This document shows positions 21,573 through 33,310 of a DNA stretch of 64,000 bases, one piece after another. How positions within the stretch are numbered: position 1 is the stretch's first letter; every line of letters begins with the position of its first letter. A program made the translations under genes and the position numbers. Source of the stretch: Russula earlei (lineage: Eukaryota > Basidiomycota > Agaricomycetes > Russulales > Russulaceae); contig JAGFNK010000207.1 of assembly GCA_025769875.1 (NCBI GenBank), positions 22,010 to 86,009 on the forward strand, in the 5' to 3' direction. Under the pieces are notes generated by a model. It was not told where the DNA came from. It did no database searches and worked only from the letters and a program-made list of their open reading frames with translations.

Positions 21573-22167
21573 TGTCAGGAATTACCCCCTTGTTGGTTCA
21601 TCACTAACCTCTTCTGTTATTGTTCCCTTCTGTCACCTTTGTCCCTTTGGTTACCATTTCATCCCTTGATATTGATTGACAGCTGTCACCTTATCTCCTT
21701 GTGTTTCACTTATTATTGATCTCCTTTTGCTATTGGCTCACCTTTTATCTATTGTTCTGCATATAGTACTGTACAGCCTCACTACATACAGTATTTAAGT
21801 GCCTGTAGAAGCTGGGGAATACCCCAAGCTTAGCTTTGTCCCATTTCCTGTCGCATCCCTTGCCCTGTAGACTCTCTCAATCACAATTTGCTTGTGCTGG
21901 CTTAACACCTTGCTTGACCTGAGCACACCTCAAGGAACCCTTGTGTTCCTCTTCCTCCTCTACCTCTCTCTCATCATCCTCCTCTTCTGTGAAACCAGGA
22001 GATTGACTCTGTCTATGGACTGAGTCATTGTCTGACTCAGCCTTGAGATGCTAAACCCTTGATCTAGTCTCTTTTGAGCCAGCCCTACTGAACCCTTGAA
22101 CCAAGTCACAGGGACTTGGCCCTACAGAACTCTAAGCTAACGCTCTGATGGCCACGATGCTGTAACA
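21573..22167 (+). repeat. Solo LTR-A (chromovirus A), TSD ATAAA
   Basis: The 595-bp copy is similar to the 611-bp LTRs of chromovirus A. ATAAA flanks it at 21568-21572 and 22168-22172. It interrupts the MULE just after the SWIM finger. Confidence 0.9.
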
Positions 22168-22295
22168 ATAAATCACCTGATCCACCATCCCCATCCACCA
22201 GACCAAGGGGGAGCCTAGTATCTCTCTCACAGGAGATCATATCATTATCACATGATCTCACATCTAGGCTTGAGGATGCTAATCAATCAGTGGAG

Positions 22296-23557
22296 GGGGG
22301 GCTCCTTGAACTGTGACCACCACCAGGTCCGGATTTTCCCATGGCAAAGCCAGGGCAAGGATAGGCAGTGAGGATGACAGTGAGCTCTGCAAGGCCAGAG
22401 CCACCCGTCCAAGCCTTTGTAAAACTACAACCCCCTCACCAACTAAACCACCATCCACCAGGCTGACTGGCCAAACCAATACATAACACAATCACTATGT
22501 ACGCTAGCATAATCTGCAATGAGAACTCCTCCCACATAAACACACAACCCATACCGTACGACCACCCAGCTCCCCAACAATGAACAAGCAACACCAGCAC
22601 CCCTCATGAATACCCTACCCAACTCCCACCTCCCTCCCCTCCAACTGTCACTACCAATACCATGCCACCACAACCACATGGAAACCACACATGACCCAAA
22701 CCCCCTACCACCAGCCTGCCTTTCATCACCCTAAACAAAAGTCCTTTGTCTGAGAGAGATGTGGCCACATGTGCCACAACTATGGCCCAACATTGTCTAG
22801 GCACCATACTAGGCTGTTGATGCCTCACCCTCCCCAACCAAAATGATGAACCACACCATGACCAGAACCGCTGTGGATGCTACCCGAAAGGAGCCACTCA
22901 CCACCCAGGCTTATATGGTCACTTGCATGAGAAATGTGGCCACACAGGCCTAACCTATGGCCTGAAATTACCCTTGGCACCATAATGAGCTGTGGCACCC
23001 TCTCACCCCCAATAATTGAAAATCCTGAGATCATGACAGAAAACACTCCCCCACAACACCCCCCCAAAGGAGCCAAGTGCCTACTACAAATACAAATCTC
23101 AGAAGCCACATACCTTATTTGGGTCCTAAGATGTGAAAGATGCATACAAGGCCAAACCCACACCACATGCGAAGTGAAAACAAGGTGGAAGAATACCATA
23201 AACAAAAGATTAACAAATGACAGAATAACTGCACTAATAATAACACGAGACAAGAAATTCAGAACACTAGTTGAAAACACCTGGGAAGGAGTCCTTCTGA
23301 AAGAAATGGACCTCCCCCCTGACTGGCTCCAAAACTGTGAGGTTTTAGTGGGTAGGAGGCTACCCTAGGTACCTGAGTCCCACACTGGCCTACCAGGCCA
23401 TGCATAAATGCATTTCCCCTCACACCCAGTCCCCCGCACCGGCTTCAGCATGTTAGATAGGGCTGATCCGCTTTCTCCCACTATCTAACAATTATTCACA
23501 GTAATTAGTTTTGTATCAATTACGAGAATAAAATGCTCTCCAAAAAAAATAAATAAT
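22296..23557 (+). mobile_element. 5'-truncated LINE with 15-bp target duplication
   Basis: AATCAATCAGTGGAG occurs at 22281-22295 and 23558-23572. The inserted 1262 bp ends with an AATAAA-like signal and an A-rich tail (AAAAAAAATAAATAAT), as expected for target-primed reverse transcription. The inserted coding part is the C-terminus of a basidiomycete LINE reverse transcriptase protein. Confidence 0.85.
22934..23368 (+). pseudogene. LINE ORF2 C-terminal domain
   Basis: The frame reads AKCLLQIQISEATYLIWVLR followed by CERCIQ, WKNTINKRLTNDRITALIIT and NTWEGVLL with LPPDWLQNCEVLVGR. This is the conserved tail found after the RNase H region of Agaricomycete Tad/jockey-like LINEs. The RT and endonuclease parts are lost by 5' truncation. 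Confidence 0.7.
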
Positions 23558-24020
23558 AATCAATCAGTGGAGATTGTTGAGGCTGCACAGGCCACCAAAT
23601 ACAGTTTGGCAGCCACAATTAATATAATTCAAGGTTACAAGGTCTTACCCAATAAGGAGGTAATTGCACCCAATCAGCATACATGGATGGAGACAGCTGA
23701 GTGTATGGGTGTCAAATGGGGCCCAAAACAATGGACCAGTCTCCCCAATGTGTGGGGACTGACAGTGCAAAGCATCAGCATTGCTAAGGGAAAGCGCCAC
23801 CATGTTCACAATGATCCATATGCCAGGGGCAAACAGATGGGCAAGCATGCCAAGCCCAATGCAACATCTGCCACCACAAATGCACACACATGTGCCCTCA
23901 GGGAACCATCATCTCAAACCCCCCTCCCTCGGAACCCCCTCTAGAACCCCCCTGCCTCAGATGCCACTGCCTCCCTTGCACCAGGTCCCTTTGGGCTCAC
24001 ACCACCACCTACTCTAGCGG

Positions 24021-24223
24021 CCTTGTCTTCTGCTGATCCTTACAATTGAAACTCTTTATTTGTATTGTAATTTATTTGCCAGATACATAACAAATAAGTG
24101 ATTAAATAAGTGAATAAGAAAATACTTTGGTGTCATTTACATGCATGATTGAAGCCCCAATTGTCTTGCCGACTCAATCACCTTCCATAGTAATTTTTGA
24201 TCATCTAACCCACCACTAAAAGT
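24021..24223. other. AT-rich spacer after the MULE
   Basis: I see nothing identifiable. It may contain the 3' end of the MULE element. Confidence 0.3.
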
Positions 24224-25440
24224 ATGCAGTTGTCCCCATCTGCCATCTCCCTGGCGTCACCCACTGCTATCTCCCCTATCTCCACCACGCCCTCCGTCGC
24301 CGCCCCAGCTCTAGTCTCATCTGCCGCCATCATCTCAGCTCAGTCCACCACCCTCTTGGTTTCACCCTTGGTCTCGGTCAACGTTACGCCTAACGCCGAA
24401 AGTCTCAGTCACGCACGACACCAGCAACGAAGCACCGTCGTCACCTCACGCCACCAGTACCACCCAAGAAGACCAAGGCCTTGGAACTGAGCACAGCAAC
24501 GCCGCCTTGCAGGAAGATCAGACCCCACCGCCACGCTGTCACCACAGGAGAAACCGTGGACGCAAGCACCACGCCGCACCACGCCTCCCTTTCCATCACA
24601 TCGCCGCCCACTCGCGCGCCATCATCCACCCGTGCCACCGCCGCCTGCTATGGAGACGACCCTGCCACCAACAGCACCAGCCTTACGCACACGTCCTCTT
24701 TGCTGCCAACTTTCTCCGCCTCAGCCGACGCCTCAGCCGCAACAGCAGCAGCAGCAACAACTGCAACTGCGCCCAGCACCACCATTACGCGCGACAATGG
24801 ATTTGAGCATCCCGGCATGCACGCACCACTTCACGCCATCTCAGTTGCTGCCGCCACTGTTTCGCCGAGGTTCATGCCGCCGCTCATGCCGCCCACTCGC
24901 GTGCACGCCCTGTCGAAACACACGCCACTCTGCACGGCCTGCGGCCTCGTCCTCTGCGCCTTGAACTCACACCGTCTGCCCACACTGCGCCGCGCCGCTC
25001 CTCACACCACCCGTCAAGGTCGACTCGTATTCGAGTTTTTTGAGGTCTGGCGCGACGCTGCTGCTGCCCTGGCACGGCTCGTAGAGCGATGAAGAGGCAG
25101 GGGCCGTGTTCGATACACCGTCGTCGCGCGTGCCGCTGCCCCCGAGGGAAGTCGTATATGTGGGCGTGCGGCGTGGGCCTGCGACACGCTGGGTGGATTT
25201 GAGGGGCGGCGCTGATGGAGGGGCGGCCAAGTACGTTATGCCTCCGCCGCTGGATGGACCGGAATACGCAAGTGGAGAGCGGAAGGGACAGAGGAGCGCC
25301 GTCTCCCGGGCATCTGCATATATTGTTCTGTTGGTCTCCTCTCGTCACGTCTTCCATCAGATACTTCCCTTGTTATTTAATTTGAGTTGCCATGTCTCAG
25401 TTGCAGTTGCCTTGAAACTTGGACAGTAGAATCTTTAGAA
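24224..25440 (+). repeat. Diverged single-arm relative of the palindromic element
   Basis: It shares the order of landmarks of the right palindrome arm: a CCACCGCCACGCTGTCACCA-like stretch, GCAAGCACCACGCCGCACCA, then CAGCAGCAGCAACAAC repeats. Its right end has a single TGCCATGTCTCAG...CTTGAAACTTGGACAGTAGA subterminal unit. No inverted second arm is visible here. The GC-rich frames within it are not supported as genes. Confidence 0.55.
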
Positions 25441-25681
25441 ATAAAAATAAAAGTCTTCTCCACGCGTGCTGCCGCCGTCGGCTCATCTCACTCTCTCGTT
25501 CTCGCCCGTGATTGCCCTCGTCTCCGTAGTCACCTACCTCTTGGGCGAACGCCCATGTCTGGCATATCATCCCACACGCAATGCACCATGTCGACACATA
25601 AGAACATGCAGCATCTTCTTTATCCATCGCTCATTTTATATGGTGAGGTTAAGAAGACATTGTATTAAGACGGCGAACGAG

Positions 25682-26314
25682 CTATCCCCTTCGTCCATCC
25701 TCATATGTCGGATGGCGTCCTTGTTTAAGTGCCTTGGCGAAAACACGTCCCGGAAGCGTGCGCCATTGGGCACTCTCGCCACGGTTGATGGCATGGTTTG
25801 CGTTGCGCTCTGGTTCCGTGGGGAGGGGGGTGTTAGGGGGTGTGTAGCGCTCATCATTCGCAGAGGTATGCGGGGGATTCCCAATTGGGGGACCCACTTC
25901 CGGGGGGGACCAATTGAGAGGAACTAAAATGCCCGGGCCCGGGGGACTCCAGCCGGGAGGAACCGGAAACGAAGATTGGATGTCCCCCCAGCTATCTCTG
26001 GTCTCCCAGCGCAGAGGATCGGTTGTAGACCGAAATTCACCATGATATTCAGGAGGATAGTTAACCCTAGAAGAGCCTACAAGCCAGAGGGGAACATGAG
26101 GCGGCTCGTTGACACGATGGCCATTGCTGCCAGTCTGACGGTGGGGGGGCTGTGATCTTTTGGACAAATTCGTTCTACAACAAAAGGTAAACTAAAGGAT
26201 GTAATAAAACTTGAAGAAGTGGGCGCACCTAACCGAGGTTGAAGGAAGCGAGGAGGACAGGGCAGCGACGCCCATGGCGAGGCAGATAAACGCGGCGACA
26301 GCGGACTTGCGCAT
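25682..26314 (-). CDS. Small secreted proline-rich protein with Kex2-like site (two exons)
   Basis: Exon 1 is 26314-26229 and codes for a signal peptide (MRKSAVAAFICLAMGVAALS). The intron is 26228-26175 (54 nt, GTGCGC donor, GTTGTAG acceptor). Exon 2 is 26174-25682. The product is 192 residues. A Lys-Arg at residues 34-35, shortly after the predicted cleavage region, is a likely Kex2 site that would release a mature chain starting SQPPHRQ. The rest is rich in Pro, Asn and Arg with repeated WSPP motifs (PGWSPPGPG, NWSPPEVGPP) and only one Cys, in the signal peptide. There is no known domain. It could be a secreted effector-like or processed-peptide precursor; function unknown. It is isolated among transposons. 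Confidence 0.55.
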
Positions 26315-26466
26315 TGTGATTACCGTCAAGTGTAAATGAAAGTCGGAAAGCGGTGGAGAAAATGCTGTTGGTAACCAGTACCAAGAGCGAAACAAAGAGG
26401 AGCACTACTGGAGGGCATTTGATACGCAGCTCTGACACCTCTCTCCCCCCACACCATGACATTTCC

Positions 26467-26473
26467 ATATATA
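26467..26473 (-). promoter_or_regulatory. TATA box of the secreted-protein gene
   Basis: TATATAT reads on the minus strand about 155 nt upstream of the ATG at 26314. The distance allows an ordinary 5' leader. Confidence 0.4.
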
Positions 26474-26553
26474 GTAGCTTACAAAGATGTGGTCATGTGA
26501 CAAATGTGGGCCGATATCGTGAGGACCACGGTACACAAAATTTCCCAATACTA

Positions 26554-26775
26554 TCAGTTATGGGGAACTCAGCACTGTATCACCATCTTGGTGGTCACAA
26601 ATGTCACAAATATTACTTGAAAAACACTGGATGGACCTCCAGTTTTCTTTGCTAGGATGACATTAACAGCACTCAATAGTATAACTACAAATTTTTGAAT
26701 GGAGTTGTTTGAGCAGATACAGGGAAAAATGAAATTGCTGAGATGGTGACACAGTGCCAAGTTCCCCATAACTGA
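26554..26775. mobile_element. 222-bp MITE, Tc1/mariner-like ends
   Basis: Inverted ends of about 36 bp begin TCAGTTATGGGGAACT and are flanked by TA at 26552-26553 and 26776-26777. The inside has no coding capacity. TA duplication and a CAGT start fit the Tc1/mariner-pogo group. It lies in the upstream flank of the secreted-protein gene. Confidence 0.65.
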
Positions 26776-26899
26776 TAGTAGTGTTTAAAAGTCAGGTCCT
26801 TTTTTTTTTTTTTCTGAATTTGTATTCTGCAGCATGTACAACATGATACAGAGGTGGTCATGGGCATAGCAAGCAACATATTGTGGTTAGGTGTTAGGG

Positions 26900-28640
26900 T
26901 TTTGGTTGTCCACTAAGGTGGTATGACAGCAGTAGAGTGTAGAGTGTGGCAGTCTGGTTTGTGTTTAAGTGGGTGTCTCTGCATTTCCTGGTTCTCTCCC
27001 ATCCCTCCTGGGTCCCAGGTTTCCCTTGGTTTAAGGCATGCTTTAGTTTCTATCAGAAAGAGGAGCATGCTCTTTGCTCGAAGCAGGTGATTGAATAGTT
27101 GGGTTATATTTTGTGGGCATCCATTCACTGATAGGTATCTGCGTTGTGTGTCACAGTGAAGTGGGCATGCCAGGAGCATGTGCTCAACTGTTTGTAGAGG
27201 CTTGCCACATGGGCATGCGATCTGCACAGGTGTATGTCTTGCATGGAATCTTTGAGTGTATTCCCTGGTGAATGCATGTCCTGTAATGAGTTGGTAGAAT
27301 GTGGATGTGGATTGTCTTGGGTACTTAGTGTGTTGCCCTGCATTATTGTTTCTGCTATTTCCACTGTTGTGGTCTCCTGTGTCATTATGTCTTGTTCATT
27401 TTTGGGCATCTGCTGTGGGGTGTGGTTTCCTGTTTGGAAGTTCAGTGAGGGCGATGTGGTATGTGAATGAGGTGTGGGATGATTGGTGCCAGCTCCTTTC
27501 CCATCCTGCTATTGCTTCTTTTTTGTGTTTTCTTTTTGTTCCTCTAGGGATGAGGGTTCTGTGCTGATTTCTATGTGTGCTGTGCATGCTGTTTCTAATG
27601 CTAGTTGCCTGGCCTCCAGGTATCCAGTTGGTTTGTTGTTCCTGTGTGTGTTGTGATCTCCCCCTTGTTTCGTCATTAACCCTTGTTCTATTTTTTACTA
27701 CACCACCCCCATCCCCTCAGTTACTGTTTCATCCCTTGATGTTGATTGCCCCTTGTTGTTTCACATATTGTGTTTCATCTATTGTTTGAGTTCCTTTTGC
27801 TATTGGTTTGCTATTATCTATCGTTCCACATAGAGTACTGTACAGCCTCACTAGATACAGTATTTAAGTGCCTGTAAAAGCTGGGGAATGCCCCAAGCTT
27901 AGCTTTGTCCCATTTCCTGTCACATCCCTTGCCCTGTATACTCTCTCGATCACAACTTGCTTGTGCTGGCTTACACTCTGCTTGACCTGAGCACACCTCA
28001 AGGGACCCTTGTGTTCCTCTTCCTCCTCTGCCTCTCTCTCATCGTCCTCCTCTTCTGTGATACCAGAAGATCGACTCTGTCTGTGGGCTGAGTCATTATC
28101 TGACTTTAAACCTTGAGATGGTAAACCTCTTGATCCAGTCTCCTTGAGCCAGCCCCACTGAACCCTTGAACCAAGTCACAGGGACTTGGCCCCACCGAAC
28201 CCTGAGCTAATGCTCCAATGGCTGCAACACCATAACAGTGTGCCCAGAGCAGACTTATGTTCATCCTGGGATGGATGTTAAGGATCTCACTGATCTGTTT
28301 TAAGTGGTGTAATGCTGTTTGCTTGCTCATTGTGGGGTTTATGGTTGATGGCCCATTCTAAGGCTGCGTGTAAAAAGATATGGGCATGTGTGTTTGTGGT
28401 TGTTGTTTGTGTGTTGAGGTAGAGTGCTAGTGCTTTGAGGCTGGTTGCTAGGGATTGGAGGTGTGTGGTTTCATCTGTCACCTCTGTTCTGATTACCTGT
28501 ACTTTGTGTCCTAGTATTGCTTATGTATATTACTGCTGTTGTAACGCCAACTTGTCTGTTGTCTGATTGACCCTTGTTGGTTTTGATGCTGCTACAAAAG
28601 ATGGTGATGGTGGTTTCTGCTCTGTGCACCACTGTTACCT
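26900..28640 (-). pseudogene. LINE RNase H and C-terminal fragment, split by LTR-A
   Basis: Minus-strand frames at 26913-27280 read a GHAFTREYTQRFHARHTP-like stretch then CPCGKPLQTVEHMLLACPLH, the cysteine-rich motif after the RNase H of basidiomycete LINEs. Further frames at 28106-28640 resemble a decayed RNase H region. Stops and frame changes are frequent. Solo LTR-A is inserted at 27649-28237. Confidence 0.6.
27649..28237 (+). repeat. Solo LTR-A, TSD GTGTG
   Basis: The 589-bp copy has GTGTG at 27644-27648 and 28238-28242. It opens TGTTGTGATCTC and ends CACCATAACA. Confidence 0.9.
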
Positions 28641-29081
28641 TTCCTGTTGGGACTCACTGTTGAACAATCCTGTTCAAGAGTGAGGTAAGAGCTCAGAGAT
28701 GAGTCAACTGAATTCTAGGACAAAGTTGGCAAAGAGCACAGTCCAAACAAGTAACAAGTACCAGAGTGGAACTGGTACAGGTTGTGAGAGGTGATCACAG
28801 AAGGAGAGAGCCAGAGTGTGCTAGATAGGGCAGTCCTAAAGGAGTACCCCTGGTAGTAGAGTGCCACAAATCAAATGGACAGTCTAAAGACTGTCTGCTA
28901 CTTTATTGAGTGCTTATATACTACAAAGAACTGCTAAATAGGGAACAAGTCATAACCTTGTTATCAAGCACAATTGATGGATGAGTAAGAAGTTGGAGTA
29001 TGCTTACTGAGCATGCTCAGTCATGCTCAGTAAGCTGCTGAGTAAGAAGGCTCATATTGATGAGTACAAGCTGAAGCTTGC

Positions 29082-29098
29082 TTGGGCTTTGCCCAAGG
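29082..29098. repeat. Terminal hairpin of the Helitron-like element
   Basis: CTTGGGCTTTGCCCAAG is a perfect 7-bp stem with a 3-nt loop close to the left boundary. Confidence 0.7.
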
Positions 29099-31616
29099 GG
29101 TGCACTTTCGGTGGGCCATGAGCATTCTCTTCATGTGTAATCCTTTTTTGGATAAAGGGAGAGGAGGTATATTATAATCCCACAATCATCACCATATGCA
29201 ATCCTTTTTACTTATAAGGCCTATTTTAGCAGTTATTTTAGTAGTTATATTGGTGATCTCTGAAAAGTCCTTGAGTTTCATTTTGGGTTCAAAATTCTGT
29301 TTCTAAAAGGCCCTACCTAATATGCCTTTAGTATCATTACTGGGTATAATCCTTTTTTGGGTGAATGTGTAATCTTCATGTCATCTAGCAGAACAATCTA
29401 TGTCAATACACTAAATCTCAACCAAGAACAGAACTCTTACCATGATCCTATCAATGACAGCAGTTCATATGGCCAAGTCAACTGCCAATCAGTATGTGTC
29501 TTTGATGTTAATCACTCAACCAACCATAGTGCTACAGCTCAGCTCCAGTTAAACTGACAACTCATTTATTATATGAATGGAAAAGTCATGAAATCATTAC
29601 ATTACATCCACTGAAAGTAACATAGTCAACTGGTTTGCATTTGGTGACACATCCACATGGTGAAGGAAGTGATGGGCTGAGAGCTGGCCAAGAAAATGCA
29701 CACAACTCGAAGCGTGACATCGCGCGTGGAAGCCATCACGTGACAGCAGGGTTTGGGTGTGGGTATGTGGAAATTGGCCGGTCGCGCGTCCTTCGGTCAG
29801 AAATGGGTGTTACATTGAAAAAGCCAGCTGAAACTGGCAAGTCACAGACAGAGGCAAGAACACAAAAGAAAAGGAAAGAAGAAAAAAAAAAGGGGAAAAT
29901 GAAAGTACCTGAAAGCCAGAACACCGTGCGGTCAGTGGCATTGGGCGGGACCGTTCGGCCTTCATTTTGGGGTGCACCGTTTTCTCGGGAGAAGGTGTTC
30001 GCAAAGGCGATCGCGATCACGCGGCGTGTGCTGGCGTGATGGAGACGGCAAGGGAGTGGCGTTGGGCCGGGCCATTCGGCCTTTGTGTGGTGTGTCGATT
30101 TGTTGAGAGGGCGCGTGCGACGCATGCGTTGAGGGCAGGATGATGAAGGTGGGGGAGTGGCGTTGGGCTGGACCATTCGCCTTGGTGTGCGTCGGTTGTC
30201 GGGAGAACAAACGCGCGAAGGTGATCGCAGTCGCGCGGCATGTGTTGGCAGGATGATGGAGGCTGGGAGGGAGTGGCGTTGTTGGGGCCGTTCGGCCTTC
30301 GTGTGGTGTGTCGAACTTGCATATACATATATGAGAGAAAAAGAGAAAAAAAGAAACATGGAGGGGCACAGTTTAACGCACAATAATCGCACACGCGTTT
30401 CTTGCCATCCAGGTATCAAGTGAGGGGATTGTACCATCGAGTGTGGAGGGGGAAGGGGTGGACGTCGCGGGGAAGCCCGGTCGCGCGTCCTTCAGTCGGA
30501 AGCGGGTGTTAGATAGAAAGAGAAAAAGGAAAAACACACGCAAGCACGCACCGGTAAAAGAAAGCCAGCTGGAACTGGCAAGTCACAAACAGAGACTTGG
30601 AGAGTCTTGCAAAAACGCATCTGGTCGACGCGAGAATGATCGCGTGCGGGCTCGTTGGTGGCTGCTTGTGCCATTCCGTGGTCGCGGTCGTGGTCATGGC
30701 CATTGCATTGTGATTGCCACTGTGACAGTGACATAATCATCACCACCGCTGCTTGAGAGGAAAACGAAAGTAGAAAGAGAAAAACGGAGGGGAGAAACGA
30801 AGGGAAACACATACATGACATGTCGCGCACGGCAGAAAGCGCGGCGGGAGGGGAGTTTGCAGCGTCATCGCCGCGTCCAGGCCATGCCGTGTCGCCGTGA
30901 AGAGAGGCTTGTGAAATGGGACAATGGGCTATTGCACTGAGGGAAGGAAGAGGGAAAAGAGAATCAGAGAACGCGCGAAAACAAAAATAAAAAGGCACGC
31001 CGGTAAAGCCCAAAAATCCCTGATCGCGCACGCATGAAAACATGCATTTCTTGCCATCCGAGTATCGAGTGTGGGGATTGTACGATCGCGTGAGGAGGGA
31101 GCTTGGAGCACTTGAGGAAAGGGCGGAGAGTATGAGAGACAGTTCACAAAAATGAAAGGGAATAACGCACCTGGTCAACGCGCGGGAATGACTGCGCGCG
31201 GGAACACTCGCGGTGGCTGCTTGTGCCATTCGGTGGTCACGGTCGTGGTTATGGCCGTCGCATTGTGGTTGCCACTGTGACAGTGACATTGTCGTCGTCA
31301 CCACTGCTTGAGAGGAAAAAGAAGAAAAAACTGAGAGGAAAAACACAGAGAAACACACACATGCGCCCGGGAGAAAGGAGGCCAGTGATACTTGAGGGAA
31401 CTGCACGCACGATTCCGATGCAGGTGAGGCAGGGATGTGTGGCTTGTTGTGCATAGAAAAGATGACAAAAAAAGAGAAAAAGGGAGAACCGCACTGGAAG
31501 GAAAGGGGAAAGAACGCGTGCATGAAAACTGAAACCGAAGACGCCGCAGCGAGAAAACACGCGTCTCTTCCCATCATGAGAAAGCGCTCCCAGCCGCGCC
31601 GGGGCCAGTCACCTGC

Positions 31617-31901
31617 ATGGTCTCAGAGCCCGCGAGAGATGTCTCCATGCACGGGCCGCCGAACTTTGGGGACCCATGCACGCGCTTGGAACAGCGCGAG
31701 GCCCAGCGCCGAAGGGCCAAGGCCGAGATTCGTGCAACGCCGCGAGAGGAGGCTGCCCGGCAGGCGCAGATCAAGGCGCAGCAGGCGGAGGACGCGGAAA
31801 GGATGCGGCGGGAACGATTGGAGCGTGATCTTGCGCAGAAGGCGGTGCGAATGGCGAGGGAGGAGAAGCACGGGACAAAACATGTTGCATATCATTCTTG
31901 A
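31617..31901 (+). pseudogene. Captured coiled-coil exon
   Basis: The 94-residue frame is unlike its surroundings. From about 31680 to 31880 it codes for a charged, heptad-rich helix (LEQREAQRRRAKAEI, EEAARQAQIKAQQAEDAERM, RRERLERDLAQKAV). Codon composition is GC-rich. It has no start, domain context or continuation, so it looks like one exon of an unidentified host gene carried in the element. Confidence 0.45.
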
Positions 31902-32639
31902 GGTCTTGGCCTGGAGTCGCCACGCGTGCTCGAGTCGATCGCAGGGCAGAGGGCATTGCATAGGAAGTCAACAAAGTGGGAGAAAAAGAGAAAAAAAAAA
32001 TTGCCAGAAAAAAAACGCACGCGCAAGCGGTAAAAGGTACATTGACCTGTCACAGACAGAGTCTGGCTGAAGAACCATCTGGCATTGGCTCTTGGTCTTG
32101 CAGGAAGAGGGGCGGGAAGAGCAGGAAGGAGGGAAAGTGGGAGAGCAAGCGAGAGAAAGAGAACATGGGGTATACATACACGAACACGCAAGTGGTCATG
32201 CGCGAAAAACGCTGCTTGCAAATCAGACAAATTTGGCAGTCTTCAGGGCCGGGGAAAGACACAAAGTAGAGCTGAGGAGGTAACGTGAAAAACAAAAGAC
32301 AGGGCGAAAACGCACGAAACGCGTGTCACACGCGTGGACTACTCCTCACCGTCTTGATGGCTGTGTCATCGCTGTGATGCTGGTTGTGCTGTCACTGTGA
32401 GAAAGGGTTAGAAAAAGTGTGCATAGTGAGACGTAAAAGAAAGAAAGAAACGAAAACCGAAAGGAACATGAAACGCGCACCGGATTTGTGATTGGCAATT
32501 GCACGATTGGTTTAGATGGTCACTGGGTGTTCTCGTGGTCTTGTCTTGGCTTGGAGTGGTCACCCGTGCTGAAAGGAACTTGCAAAGCAAAGTGCAGAGG
32601 AGAGCGAGAGGGTGGGAGAAGAAAGAGAAAGATTGCAAT

Positions 32640-32965
32640 GGCACACGTGCCATCGTCACAGACATGGGCACATCGCCGTCATGGCAGCCAGATCATCACA
32701 GTAGCCATGGGCTATGCTGATGATTCCTGGCCATCGCGATGGCGCCATGGCCATGCCCAAGTCGTCGTCATCGTCACTGTAGCAAAGCATGGAGGTGGCG
32801 GGGGAGAAAGAGCAAGCGCAAACGTGCCGTCGTCACGGCCATGGGCACGTCGCCGTCACGGCGGCCAGATCGTCACAGAGGCCATGGGCCAAGCTCACGA
32901 TTCGTGGCCGTCGCGAGGTGGCTATGGCCATGCCCAAGTCGTCGTCATCGTCACCACTCCAGTGA
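32640..32965 (+). repeat. Two tandem units of about 177 bp
   Basis: Both units contain CGTGCC(A/G)TCGTCAC, CCATGGGC and GGCCATGCCCAAGTCGTCGT. They lie inside the Helitron-like element. Confidence 0.8.
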
Positions 32966-33024
32966 CACAGGAGGAGAGGGGAATGGGGCCAGAGGGGCTA
33001 AGCATCAGCGGCCTGCTTGGGAAG

Positions 33025-33310
33025 AGGGAGACCGGGGTGGAGCAGAGGGGAGGGGAGAGGAAAGCACGATGCGCACCGCAGCGCGACCCCTAAATGAAAA
33101 AAAAAAAACCGAAAACGCACCTAAGGAGTGCCTGTGCCACACAAACCCGTCGTCGCTCGCCAGGACCGAGCGGGGGATTTGCAAGAGGGGAAAACGCCCA
33201 TCGTGGGCCCGCGAAATCCCCGAGTAGAGAGACAGGGGTGGAGGAGAGGGGAGAGGAAAGGATGAAGCGAACTGCAGCGCGACCCCTATTTTCAGAAAAA
33301 CGAAAAAAGA
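33025..33310 (+). repeat. Two purine-rich direct repeats of about 200 bp
   Basis: Each has GGGGTGGAG-AGAGGGGAG, a GCAGCGCGACCCCTA landmark and an A-rich end. Related GCGCGACCCCTATT and GCTCGAAAA-ATTTTTTTCACCG landmarks recur at 33485 and 34250. Confidence 0.7.

Larger units (their letters stand above)
19630..24020 (+). pseudogene. MULE transposase pseudogene in four pieces
   Basis: Pieces are 19630-20155, 21092-21572, 22168-22295 and 23573-24020. They code for a MULE-type transposase: WDHWGHG joined across a 53-nt intron (19669-19721, GTGCGT to AGATAG) to VPVAWMLASNGT, then IIMTDRDAAQIAAL and CKWHVLH. The second piece ends in a SWIM zinc finger (CDCTDYPWIRFCKHIAA). The fourth piece carries the conserved tail (LPNKEVIAPNQHTW). 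The N-terminal zinc finger and first catalytic region are missing or altered and several stops occur. Such transposases move Mutator-like elements. Three later insertions with target duplications split it; no TIRs of its own were found. Confidence 0.8.

Noticed and set aside
29736..30437. 233-residue minus-strand frame, and other Phe/Ser/Pro-rich frames to 34.1 kb
   Set aside because: They are the reverse of purine-rich repeats; the apparent protein repeats follow the DNA repeats and have no motif.
30492..31577. 361-residue minus-strand frame
   Set aside because: Same purine-rich repeat effect; the frame length reflects low stop density in pyrimidine-rich sequence.
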